NCBI GenBank assembly: GCA_001970855.1 | Contig: LSSN01000051.1 | Location: 1-64,000 of the forward strand | Direction of reading: 5' to 3' | DNA length: 64,000 bases | From: Smittium culicis | Taxonomy: Eukaryota; Kickxellomycota; Harpellomycetes; Harpellales; Legeriomycetaceae | Notes under the pieces: generated by a model | The model's database searches: none | Seen by the model: the letters and a program-made list of their open reading frames with translations, nothing else | Told to the model about the DNA's origin: nothing | Translations under genes and position numbers: made by a program | Shown: in pieces, positions 1-10,995 of the stretch | Layout of the letters: each line of letters starts with the position of its first letter | How positions within the stretch are numbered: position 1 is the stretch's first letter

Positions 1-687
1 TTTCTAATGACCATACTTGAGTAAATTGGGGTGTTTTTTTTGCTTTGCTTTTTTATTTTTTATTTTTTTTGTGCAGGCTTTTTTTTTGTGTCGCAAATTA
101 GTCGAAATAATCAAATTCGTTAAATTCGGCGATTTGCGTACTTTTTTTTTCTCGATTTGGCTAATTAAAACCGTGCACCAAACTTGGGCACTTACAATTT
201 AATTGCAAAAGTTAAACTTTGTCTAAAGAGACCAAACTTGTACCAAAATGTAGCTCTTGGCAAGGTCAACAAAGTTGTATTAATAAGTTAAAGTCGATAG
301 ACTACGTGTTCGATGATTATAGTCAATTTTATTTAGTAAGGGCGTAAAAAAAAGTGAATAGTAGATAAGAAATAAAATTTTATAGATTCTCTAATCCTAT
401 TGGCTCGCCCAAGAAAAACTTTTCTAAGAGAGAGAGAGAGAGTGAATAGTAGATAAGAAATAAAATTTTATAGATTCTCTAATCCTATTGGCTCGCCCAA
501 GAAAAACTTTTCTTTCATTTTTCCGTATAAAAAAATTTTACGTTCTGAAAAAATAAAAATAAAAATTCAAGAGAAAATTAGATCTGAAACATAAATAAAA
601 GTTTTTTTGTGAGTAAATGACTGTGTATTGATAAAAAGAGATTTTAAATTTTAAATCTAAAAATAAATGGGTATATATAATAACTGT
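1..687. other. Gene-free flank downstream of ATP sulfurylase
   Basis: This AT-rich stretch has no convincing gene. A 61-codon frame at 17-202 is a T-rich, Phe-rich artefact. The only clear structure is a perfect 73-bp direct duplication separated by a short AG tract, listed separately. The 3' UTR and polyadenylation region of the minus-strand ATP sulfurylase gene must lie here. Confidence 0.6.
353..513. repeat. Perfect 73-bp direct duplication with AG spacer
   Basis: Positions 353-425 and 441-513 are identical over 73 bp. They are separated by 15 bp made mostly of AG dinucleotides (426-440). Perfect identity in a drifting AT-rich region points to a recent duplication or to copy-number slippage. 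It lies about 175 bp beyond the stop codon of the ATP sulfurylase gene. Confidence 0.95.
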
Positions 688-1917
688 TTATGATGATTTT
701 GATGCCTCTTGTCCTTCGCGTAGAACTTTAACGACATTTGCAAAAGAGAACCATTCGGGGATTTCTTGACCAGTGACGAGACGGTTTCTTAGTTCAGTTC
801 CGCTGATGTTGAGTGTTTTTGTTCCAGGCTCTAGTTTGTCAAACTCTTCATAAATATCTTGATCAGGCAAATAAGTTAGCATGGAGAATGGAACAATCTC
901 GATTCCGAGTTCAGATTTATATTTGATTGCAAGCTCTTGAGCGTCATAAGGGCCATAAAACAAGTTACCTTGTTTATCGGATCCAGGGCCAGCGTGATCA
1001 CGTCCAACAATGATGTGGGTGGCACCATAGTTTCTCCTTATGATAGCATGCAATACAGCCTCTTTTGGTCCGCCCATTCGCATAGCCAATGGTAAAAGTG
1101 ATAAGAAAGCACTTTCCCTTGGGTTATAATGCTCCATAATCATTTTATAAACTTTAACGCGAGTAACGTAATCGATATCACCAGGTTTTGTCATACCAAC
1201 AACTGGGTGGACAAAAATATTTGCGTTGACTTTCTTTCCAGCTCTGACAGTTAGTTCCAAGTGAGCACGATGCATTGGGTTACGGGTTTGGAAAGCAACG
1301 ACATTTCCAGGCATATTTTCCCTGAAATGTTTTCTAGTTTGGCTTGGTGTTAGTCTTAATTCAATAAAGTCAGAGTGGGAGATGGGATTAATTGCTTGAA
1401 TTTCGCCTCCTAGGTTAACTTCACCAGTCTTTGTATATAAATATTTGACTGCAGGGTGTAAATCATCAGTGGTGTTGTATACTTTCTTGGCTTCGTTTAT
1501 AAAGTCGATTTTGTAGATATCGCTTATAGTCAAAATTGCTAGGTCAGAATTATTCCTTGGGTCAACTAATACGACTCTGCTTTGTGGTTTCAAAGAATCG
1601 AATTGGTGTTCTTTGGAGTTTTCAGAGTTAAATTTTTCAGTGTAGATATCAAGGTAAATTGGGATTGGCCATAGAGTGTTATCCGGTAGTCTCATATTTT
1701 CGACAACTCCATCATACATTTCCTTAGTGAAAAATCCAGTTAAAGGCGAAAAACCACCGTTCATAATAAGTTCCAAGTCACATAATTGTCTTTCGTTCAA
1801 CAAAATTCTTGGTAGCGATTTAGCTTCTGCTTCTAATTGAGCTTTAATTCCTGCATCCCTGGCAAGCAAGTCGTTCAATTTGTTTCCATAAGGAGAGATG
1901 ATATCTGAGGCGGTCAT
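688..1917 (-). CDS. MET3: ATP sulfurylase (sulfate adenylyltransferase), catalytic domain only
   Basis: The enzyme makes adenosine 5'-phosphosulfate from ATP and sulfate, the first cytosolic step of sulfate assimilation. The single-exon ORF is 409 aa. Residues about 1-170 form the N-terminal PUA-like domain and about 170-400 the nucleotidyltransferase domain. The ATP-binding signature QTRNPMHRAH is at 210-219 and GRDHAGPG at 305-312, both intact. The run ISGTELRNRL...IPEWF near 371-390 is the normal end of the catalytic region. Fungal homologues continue from here into an APS-kinase-like domain (about 511 aa in budding yeast, about 573 aa in Penicillium). This protein stops about nine residues after the VVKVLRE helix, and no splice donor or continuing frame is visible downstream. 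Identity is very secure. Loss of the C-terminal domain is seen in the sequence; its regulatory consequence is inferred. Confidence 0.97.
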   Translation of the reverse strand: MTASDIISPYGNKLNDLLARDAGIKAQLEAEAKSLPRILLNERQLCDLELIMNGGFSPLTGFFTKEMYDGVVENMRLPDNTLWPIPIYLDIYTEKFNSENSKEHQFDSLKPQSRVVLVDPRNNSDLAILTISDIYKIDFINEAKKVYNTTDDLHPAVKYLYTKTGEVNLGGEIQAINPISHSDFIELRLTPSQTRKHFRENMPGNVVAFQTRNPMHRAHLELTVRAGKKVNANIFVHPVVGMTKPGDIDYVTRVKVYKMIMEHYNPRESAFLSLLPLAMRMGGPKEAVLHAIIRRNYGATHIIVGRDHAGPGSDKQGNLFYGPYDAQELAIKYKSELGIEIVPFSMLTYLPDQDIYEEFDKLEPGTKTLNISGTELRNRLVTGQEIPEWFSFANVVKVLREGQEASKSS

Positions 1918-2797
1918 TTTCTAAATAAATGCTATGTTAGAATATTTAAACAGTCTGTAACAAAAATCTTGTTAAAAAATAATACTTATTTGGCTATATG
2001 TTTTTTTTGTTTTAAAATAATTAAACTTGGGTAGATTTTGTATCTTTATATATGGAATCGATTACTTTAAATCATCAACCACCATTATTTTATAAGATAT
2101 GTGCCTAACATAATAGCTAGGCTATTGGTGCTTAATTTTTCTAAATCAAATAAATTCACAGACATCATAAAGTAAGACTGGAATTCAGAATTTGATAAAG
2201 GTAAGTTAATGGAGCACAGTATTAGACTCACAGAATTATTAGAAAGAGAGATAAAATAGAGTAGCAACATTAGTAATGCATGGGTTTTTCATTCAATTTA
2301 ACCAGCGCGTGTGCATTATTCATGAAATAGATTAAAGCCCTCGTATTATTGGAGGTATGGGTGCCGCTGATTAATGTTCTAACTTAAGGCTACAAATACA
2401 CAATTATGATGCAATTGTAAGAATTTTATACTAAATTTAATTCTCCATCAACCCTGACTACAGAATTCGCTTGCTAATACTATATTTAATCTGCTCCAAA
2501 GTATATAAAACGTTCTAATCCCCGTATCCCTTACAACTTATCAATAGGCATTTTTCTGTCCGGCAATCCTATCTTTAATTGGATGGCTAGATTGTTCATT
2601 TCGTAGAATTACTGGCTAAGCTCTGATTTGCCAATACAGGAAATCTAACTTGATACATTTATCACGTAATCTAAACACTAAATAGCGGAATATTTTACTA
2701 CTTTATGATATCCGAGTAAGAATGAGAGCATTAGAAAAATAGCCTTTTTTTGATTGAAGATTCATTTGCTAATAATATCCTGACTATAGCCTATGAT

Positions 2798-2992
2798 CTA
2801 ACCCTTTCATGAGCGTAGATTATATTTGCCTACCAAATATATCCAGCTGTGTTCAATGAAACTATTTTAATTCCGAGACTTGAAGAAATATTAACTTGTA
2901 GAACACAAGCAAATAATAAATTTATTTATACATCATAAACAGAATCATAAAATTGAATTTTTTTTGAAGAGCGTTGGACGGGAACGGGTTAA
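2798..2992 (-). mobile_element. Family-A MITE (piggyBac-like, TTAA-ended), copy A1
   Basis: The left end reads CTAACCCTTTCATGAGCGTA and the right end closes with GTTGGACGGGAACGGGTTAA. Internally it matches the family core, with a CCAAATAT..CCA block, an ATTCCGAG block, an AAATAATAAATTTAT block and an ATCATAAAC block, in the order seen for reverse-oriented copies. Length is about 195 bp, like its sisters. Confidence 0.8.
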
Positions 2993-3458
2993 CTGGTAAA
3001 GCATATTTCTTTAATATATTACAAGGATTTAATAAAATGTGCAAAGCGAAAAGGTTAAAATTATATAGAAAAACTAACTTACCAGATTAACCTAGCTTGA
3101 CGTGAATAGTTACAAACTTGGTTTATAAGCAAATATTCTTAAATGTACCTTAATTTCTGTGATAATAATCTATTTGTTCAATCAAGGCTTGAGGCTTTAT
3201 AAGAAAAAATTATGGAATATACTAAAACTTGGTATCGCGTTAATTTTTAAATCACTTTGTTTTTTTTTCTGCTATATTATACCAAGTCAGATTAATACTA
3301 TTAATAAGATTAGCTAATTTTATGGAACTCGCGTCTATTATTAATCTAGATTTGTATAATTGCTCATTCAAATGTGCTTGTAGTTAACTATACTTTAGAT
3401 ATGCCTCAATCTGATAATTCTTCTCACAATTAGTCTGACAATTTATAATTTCAGCAAC

Positions 3459-3659
3459 GATATATGAGGCTCTTGTGGATATAGGAACTTTTTTTCCCTT
3501 GGAATTTTATTTTTTAAAATCAATTAGGTATTATTATTGGATATACGTTTGATCCATTTGATATCTGTTCTAATTGAATTTATAAACCAAATAAATTTTG
3601 AAACAAAGGAAAGTTTTGAAAGAAAATGTTCCGGCCCCTCTAAAAAATATCCCATATGC
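3459..3659. mobile_element. Family-B MITE, copy B1
   Basis: The left end carries TATATGAGGCTCTTGTGG with a following GGAACTTTTT. The right end carries GAAAATGTTCCGGCCCCTC followed by ATATCCCATATG. The arms are imperfect inverted repeats of about 35 bp around a roughly 130-bp AT-rich core. The right half aligns with the right half of the copy at 61838-62402 (shared AATTTTG, AGGAAA and GAAA.GTTCCG blocks). Confidence 0.55.
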
Positions 3660-4268
3660 AAACTACTACAAAGTTGTAATATTTTGGGTATTTTTTAACT
3701 ATTAATACGCCCAATAATTCAGTATTAGTAATTATAATCAGCTTATAAAGTATCCTTAAAATTAAAACTAAGAGTTTTCTCGATTTATGATTATATGGAG
3801 AAAATAATTAAACACAAATTTATGCGACGCAGATGATGTGTGTGAATTAAAGTTGTACACAAGTTAATAAAATTTCTACTCTTTTCTTTTCCTTTCTATT
3901 TTTTTCTTTTAAATATTTACTTCTGGAAACCCCCCCCCCCACGATGTTTTAAAGTCGATTTTAGCTGTATCGCTTTTCTTGGCTTCATTTATATCCAATA
4001 ATTGCTTGAGAATATTTCTTAATCGTTACTATATATTATCCCTATCCCGTCAACACTTGATATAAATAAAATTATTAATTAGATAAAGATTTTAATAAAT
4101 TTATTATTTGCTAGAACTCTGCAGTAAATTAATAAATGAATTAAACTAGGAATTATATTATTAGTATACAATATGTTGGATAAATTTTGTAGAATAACAA
4201 CAGTCTACTACCCATGAAAGAGTCAATTGGAACTCAGTTAAAATTAGATACACCCTTTCGTCCATGTT

Positions 4269-4463
4269 TTTAAAACCTTTTCTGGGCAATAGGCTGTTTT
4301 AGGCCTTCCAAATTTATCAAATTAGATTCTATAATAAAATATAATTTCAGGACCAAATCATTTATTGGTTCATTGGATATCAGTAGCAAATAGTAAAATT
4401 TCTTATAAATCATAAACGAATCAATAAATTAATTCTTTTAGAGTGTTGACGGAAAAGGGTTAA
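4269..4463 (-). mobile_element. Family-A MITE, copy A2
   Basis: A reverse-oriented copy. The left end (AAACCTTTTCTGGGCAATAG) matches the consensus right terminus, followed by a degenerate GGCTGTTTT..CC..CCAAAT block. The right end is AGAGTGTTGACGGAAAAGGG plus TTAA. A short piece resembling the other terminus (CACCCTTTCGTCCATG) lies just before it at about 4251-4268, which suggests a second, mostly deleted copy. Confidence 0.75.
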
Positions 4464-4959
4464 ATAGAATATTATCATAAGCGTAATAATTTGACTATTT
4501 TTTTAATTTAGAGTATGAAATAGATAAAGCTATTTTCCATTTACGATAACTTAAAGGGTAAATTTTATATTATAATTTAACTATAAATGGAAAGGGTACA
4601 GAAAAAAGACTAATTTAAAAAGCTCTCCTTATCAAAAAACAAAAAAAATAAAAAAAAACGCACGTACAGAGTTAATCAATAAATCAAAACTATAATGGAG
4701 TTTTGAGTGAAAAGGCTTACAATTATTATTTAATGAATGCATTCATAAAAAAGTTAAAGCCGTCATCTTTATATTTCGAGATATAATAAATTTATCCAGT
4801 GTATGAGGCATCAAATTATTATACCGATTTAGTTTTGGATTTACTTTTTTTTTATACGGTAAAAAAAAAAACTATGATCGACGTATAGGGTTACCAGTTT
4901 ATAATCTTAGCATTTAAAACAATGAAAAATTAAAATAGTATAAAGGTATGCACGAGAAA

Positions 4960-5155
4960 TATATTTCTGTGATTCTTAGGAGAAGCGGTTCTTTTTTCCT
5001 TAGAAATTTTATTTATCTAGCGAGAGTTAGATAACGCTGTTGGCCGTGTCAGGCATACTATTTTAAAAGATTTTTTAATATGAATCGAAAGCAAGTTCAA
5101 AGGTTATGAGCGAAAAAAGTTCGACACATCTAAATAATTTCTAATATTAATAAAA
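4960..5155. mobile_element. Family-B MITE, copy B2
   Basis: The left arm has GATTCTTAGGAGAAGCGGTT followed by a T-rich stretch. The right arm has GCGAAAAAAGTTCGACACAT followed by CTAAATAATTTC. The arms are imperfect inverted repeats and share the layout and length (about 195 bp) of the copies at 3459-3659 and 61838-62402. Divergence is considerable. Confidence 0.45.
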
Positions 5156-6488
5156 TATAGAGAAATAATACAATAAATTCACCAGTAAAAAAAAAAATAT
5201 ATATATATATATAGAGAAATAAAATGTGTTTTTCTAAAAACAGTTCAAGATTTAGACTCGTCCTACAATAATTATAATACAATTGTGCTACTTTAAATTC
5301 TAGGATCTAAAATTCACAATTAAAATGTAAAATATTACACTTTGTATTTATGCGCAAATGCATTTATATTAAGATAATGCAAATTATCGTATTTTTTATT
5401 ATTTTGATTAAATAATACCCAACACTTTATAGATTATGGAAACAATATAGTAATATAATTACTAGTATCGCTCATGGGAAAATTCAACTAACGTTTCACA
5501 ATAATTAAATAAATCGACCTAGAAATTGTCTTAAAGACTTGTAATGGTGAAAAATAAATATATTTAAGTAATCCATGTATAGGTAATACACTGTTAATAT
5601 CATATTTTTGTGGGCCGAAAATAAAAAAAAATATCCATGTCGAACTTAATAAAATATAAACATCTGAGAAATCGACATTCTCAAGTACAATATTCCAAAA
5701 CTTCCAGCAACCTCTATATAAAACATGGTTATGTTTCTTAACCTTGGTGGTTTTTATATTTACTTTCTACTTGAATTAAATCAATAATTGACAGAATAGC
5801 TAATATATTTTGACGTATTTAGTTATGTGGTAATCAATTTGCTTTATTATATTAACTAATAAATGTGCAACCTTTGCGAAATTAATAAGCGGTTTTTAAT
5901 CGATTTTTGCTATACATATCACTATAGTTTAAATTTATTTATCAATTTTCGCACATTTATTTGATCTAGACTATTTTGAGAAAATTAAAGTTTTTAAATG
6001 TTAATTACTAATCACATTATCCAAATTCTTTGAATATTATAAACCATCTATATATGATCTAAATGAATAAATAAATTATACTTGGTTGTGACCAGATTCT
6101 GCAGCATATACATTTTAATATTATTTTTATAAAGTTTATACGATAAGCTTTGTTCGTACATATCACAAAAAAATGAATTTGATAATGGTACTATTTCCAC
6201 ATTAGAAGCAACGATATTTAGATTAAGCTTTTATAAATTTAAGGATAGAAAAGTCATAATTATGTATTTACAAATTAGAAAATCGCCCAAAATTAGTTGA
6301 ATATTCGTTTCGCTGACAGCTACTTTTTGACTTTTAGTAATGATATTTTTACCTTCTAAAAATATCATATTTGCAGATACTAATAGCTTCAGCTTTCACA
6401 ATACTCAAACTATAACTCAAACTTTTGATTCGTTAACTATTTTTACTTTAATTTACTATTTTCTATTAAAATTCAAAAATCTTATTTA

Positions 6489-6682
6489 TTGTCCCTTACA
6501 TGGGAATTAGACTATTTTGATATACTAAATATAGCCAATTGTATACAGCTAAAATAATTAATTTTGAGGTTCATATAAATATTGGTTTATAACCAGCAGT
6601 AGCAAATAATATTTTATTTTTTAAATCATCCACGAATCAATAAATTCTTTTTTATTAACTAGCGTTGGGCAGGAAAGATTTA
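6489..6682 (-). mobile_element. Family-A MITE, copy A3 (diverged)
   Basis: The left end reads GTCCCTTACATGGGAATTAG, followed by ACTATTTTGATATACTAAAT and ATAGCCAATTGTATAC. The right end reads AACTAGCGTTGGGCAGGAAA and then a decayed GATTTATA. Internal blocks (TTGGTTTATAACCAGCAGTA, CAAATAATATTTTAT) follow the family order for the reverse orientation. Confidence 0.7.
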
Positions 6683-7183
6683 TAGGCCTTCATAACCAAT
6701 TCAAATTTAGCTAGTGGTTAGCTCGACTTTAATGAAAATAGTTGGCCTACACCAATTGATACGAACGAATAATCATTTTTGGCTATAAAGATAGCGAATA
6801 GAAATTAGCTCTAATTGCTGTTAGCAAATAAGCGATCAGATATAAATATCTGTGCAAAAAAGGGCTTGATTTTTATCAACTAAGTATAAGGTGCGTTAAC
6901 CAATTGGTATTAGCATTATGTTTACTTTTAAACGCAATATTTAGCTCTGTTTATAGTAAAGACATTCACTTTATAGCAATACTAATAGTTTTCAATTGCC
7001 AGTTTAATTCAAGATTATCTAAAGTCAAAACTTTTCTATATCGAAACTGTCAATAATACTGCAATACCGTATCACTTTTTATTATCATACTTGGTCAAAA
7101 TCCAAAGGCGCAGCCTTCTTTTATTCTTCTCTATAACTACAATAATTTACTCGAAGCGTTGATTTATTCCACATCTATGTAAA

Positions 7184-10100
7184 ATGTCAAGCCCTTTGGA
7201 CGCCGAATTAAACTTTCTAGTTTCTTCATTCCTGGGTCCGCAAAATCCTAATTTTCCTATACAAGAAGAATATAAAAGAGAAAGTTTGGTTTCTCTTTGT
7301 AAAAATATACTTTCTAGGTACACTACATAATTTTCAGTTCTAATTCACACATCTCTTTATTAAAAATTTAAAATAATACTAACCGCTAATTCATTTAGTA
7401 ATTATGGAAATAATGCAAAGCCTGAATCACACCTAATCGAGTTGATCCAAAAGAAATGTATAATTTTTATAAAATATTTTTAATTTAAAGTTTCTTATTT
7501 GTTTTTTTATACAGTATTTTCGATAGACAGAACAGCAAGAAAATCTCTAGAATTCAAATCAATAATCGAAAAGATTAAAACTTGTGTAATTTATTCACTA
7601 CTTACCTAATTTCTTTTTTTTTATATATTGGATTAATTAACAATTACTTTGTTTTATAGAACAAAAATTACGACTTTTCTGGAATTTTACAAATTTTTTC
7701 TGATTTATCACAAGACAGAGCTAATGTCAATAAAACTAAAAACTTTGGCAACTCAATATTCCAAAAAAGCTTTTTCGAAGAGCCTTCTAGAAATCCCCAA
7801 AACTTTCATAAAAATTTCATACCTGGATCTCAAGAAAGAATTAACAATGATAGTTTAATGTCCCAGAATATCGATAATCTTCAATATTTAAATCCTGAAA
7901 ATCATGATAACTCTTCCATAAATAAGGAATCCTCGGTATTATTGTCTCAGTTAGCGCGTAAGAATTCTCTAATTTTCTATATTTTAATATATAATTTAAA
8001 TTGATGCAAGTTTTATAAATCATCAACACCGATATATAATTGTTTTTAACTTTATAAATAATATTTATATAGCTAAAATTGATGAAATATCGGAGGATAG
8101 TTTAATTCGTGATATTTTGTTTGTAACTCGTGGGGTTGATGGTCGATACATTTTTTGGGACAATAATAACCAGAGCTACTCCATAGACCCGTCTATCACT
8201 CTTAGTAGCCCAACTATGTTTTTACTTGATCGACTACTAGAACTAGGCGAACTAAATCATAGAGTCTCAAATTATATCGACTCCCCACAATCTTCTCAAA
8301 GCTTAGTTCGCCAGGTAATTCTTTTCTTTATTCGCTCTACAATTTTATCGTTTATACCAAATTAATTTATATTTTCCCTTCAACTCCAAAGGCTTTCTCA
8401 ACTCACGACTCTTATTTTTTTTTATATTTATAATAAAAACATAGGGCTTCAGATTAGCTTTATCTTATGAACTCGAAGATCTATTTTCTTTCATTTCTGA
8501 GCTAGAGCATAAACATGCTGAGGCTTTGGCTTCCTCTGAAACAGCTAGAATTAAGAATAAGCTATTTTTAAGAAAGTTATACTATGAATTTCAGCCCCAA
8601 ATACAAAAACTTCGTGTTTTGGCTTCTATCATCGATTCGCTCTATATAAACACAAACGAGCAAGAAATAACCAGTAAGCTCTTTATTTTTTTGCAATTTG
8701 TATAAGAATTTAACCATCGTCTATTTACTCGTTATTTCAGCCCTATGTATAATCATACATTATTTGAAAAATAGCTAGCTCAGGCGGGGAAATGCTTTCC
8801 AAAATACACTCTTTTACATGTGATGGAGCTCCTATTGTTAAAAAAATTGCCAATAAAATGCTTAAAGCTTCAGCATCTTCATTCAATAATATTTTGCTAA
8901 GATGGATTACTGAAGGGGAGCTTGAAGACCCTTATAAAGAATTTTTTGTAGAATTTGATGAAGATTCTAGCTCTGAAAACTCACTATGGGTTGGGAGATA
9001 TAGTATTGACGTTTCTAAGATCCCTGTATATATTTCTAGCGACTTGACTAGAAAAATCTTTCTTATAGGGAAATCATTAAGCTTTTTACGCACTGCTTGC
9101 GGGGATGAGGAATGGATTTCTATTCAAAAAACGCAACAATTCCAAAATCAGTCGTACAACCTAGGTTCAAATAATATATCAAAAAATTCTTACACAAGCG
9201 TAACTTCTCTGTTCGATATAAGCGATCCCAATTCATTAAAAACTCATATTGACTCAATTTATCAACAAGTGAATGCTAGATTAATGAAAGTGATGATAGG
9301 AAAATATGATTTAATGAACCATGTTGCAGCAATGAAAAAGTACCTACTTCTTGAACAAGGTGATTTTGTTCAGTTCCTAGTTGAAAGCCTTGGAAACCAA
9401 CTCGATAAGCCCTCTAACAGATTACTTCACCATAACATTATGACAGCTGTTGAAAGTGCTGTTCGTAACTCGAATGCGCAATATGATAGCGCTGAATACA
9501 CCGAGAGAATTTCCGTTCGATTGAATGCAGTATGTGTCTTTTTATTTATTTACTACTCAAAACTAATATTATTTCTATATGGTTATAATTTACATTATTC
9601 ATCTTTTCCTTTTAATAAGTTTTTTCATTCCTAAACATTTAAATTTTTAACAATACCTGTTATAATTCACTAAATTATTAATATTTTGAATTATGTTACT
9701 GATCCTAGATACCACAAGGCGAAAATTCGGGATGGTCTGCATTCCCAATTACTTACCATATAGAATCGCCAATTACATATGTAATATCGGAATCTACTAT
9801 GCTTAAATATAACGAATTAACAACGTTTCTACTAAGACTTAAACGTATTGAGATTCACCTACATCAACTATGGCAGAAACAGTTGGTGCTAAAGATTAAC
9901 AAACTATCTAGGAAGAAAAAATCAAGTACAAAGAAAAACAGAGATAGTTTTAATTCTACTTTTAATGAACTAAAATTGACGCTTGATGACTATGGGTTAG
10001 ATGAAACAGGGTTACATCATTTACTTCAAAAAATGCGAATTTGCTGCGGTGAAATGATGCACTTTATACATCAACTAGAAAGGTATATTTACCTGAATGC

Positions 10101-10995
10101 AATTGAGGGCGCTTATAGCAAATTTTTGAAATCAATATATGGAAATGACATGCATTTTGCAGACAATACTTCATTGCTAGTTTCTTCTTGTGGTGCTGGA
10201 TTCGACAGAGAATCTTATAATGACGAAAACGATGGAGTAAATAGCAGTAATCAATCTAAAAGCGACGCTATTCAGAATAATATATTTTCTGACCAAAACG
10301 AGGGAAATTCTATCGCGGGTGACATTTCAAAGCACAATGAGATAAATATTAATGAACTAAAAGATCCTAAACAAAATAATAGAAATCCGGAGAGTAAAGA
10401 TTTCTTGGCAAAAAGTAAATTTAATAATCTTAAAAGTGAGCTTGATTTAGACCAGTGGATAGTAGCGCATGATAATTACATATCCGAGGTTCGACGCCTT
10501 GTTATGGGAAAGAAACGAAACTATATTAACATTGTTGAGCATATACTAAATACCATAAACCTATTTTGTATATCGAGCGACTACTTGTTTAATGACTTAA
10601 CAGGAGTAGGAAATTCGAATATACTTTTTAAGAAAAGGAATAAAGATAGAAATAGTGCTAACACTGAAAAATCTAAAGTAAAGGAGAGTTTAGGAAATTT
10701 CTTGGAGAAACTTGATTCTAAATCTAATTACACAGAGTCACATGGATCTACACAAGCAGAATCAGAAGGTATTAAAGGCTTGAATTCTGGAGCTGCTAAC
10801 AATGAAGCTGCTGATAATAGTGACGTTTCTCCTGTGATTGAACAGGTAGAAACGACTATGAAAACCTTCAAGCATGATATCCGTAATATGCTTAAACTGT
10901 TTGCAGAAGGTTCAGACTCAACATTTTTGAAAGGGCTGGCCGTTAGCTTTGATTTAAATCAGTATTATACTGTTGGGCTAGGAAAAAGTGGATAA
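7184..10995 (+). CDS. Gamma-tubulin complex component 3 (GCP3/Spc98/Alp6 family)
   Basis: GCP3 is a core subunit of the gamma-tubulin complex that nucleates microtubules at spindle pole bodies. Eight phase-consistent exons (7184-7317, 7399-7457, 7515-7585, 7660-7957, 8073-8314, 8445-8673, 8775-9529, 9709-10995) give 1024 aa. Introns are 57-179 bp with GT..AG ends. The GRIP1 region starts near residue 190 (SLIRDILFVTRGVDGRYIFW) and continues through GELEDPYKEFFVEFDED and RKIFLIGKSLSFLRTACGDE, all hallmark GCP3 segments. GRIP2 follows, with MKKYLLLEQGDFVQFLVESL, AVRNSNAQYDS and HIESPITYVISESTMLKYNE. Two Asn/Ser/Asp-rich insertions in the last exon are absent from the human protein. Exon 3 was ended at a GTAATT donor because the alternative two bases earlier creates a stop at the junction. 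Identity is very secure; exons 1-4 are less certain. Confidence 0.93.

Larger units (their letters stand above)
1918..7183. other. Gene-free AT-rich region with MITEs
   Basis: About 5.3 kb with no supported gene. It holds three family-A MITE copies (2798-2992, 4269-4463, 6489-6682) and two family-B copies (about 3459-3659 and 4960-5155), listed separately. Also present are an 11-base C run at about 3930-3940 and a short AT-dinucleotide tract near 5194-5212. The part next to 1918 must contain the ATP sulfurylase promoter and the part next to 7183 the GCP3 promoter, but no specific site could be recognised. Confidence 0.55.

Noticed and set aside
17..202. 61-codon plus frame resembling a secreted or membrane peptide
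   Set aside because: It is created by T-rich low-complexity DNA (Phe-rich) and has no support from context.
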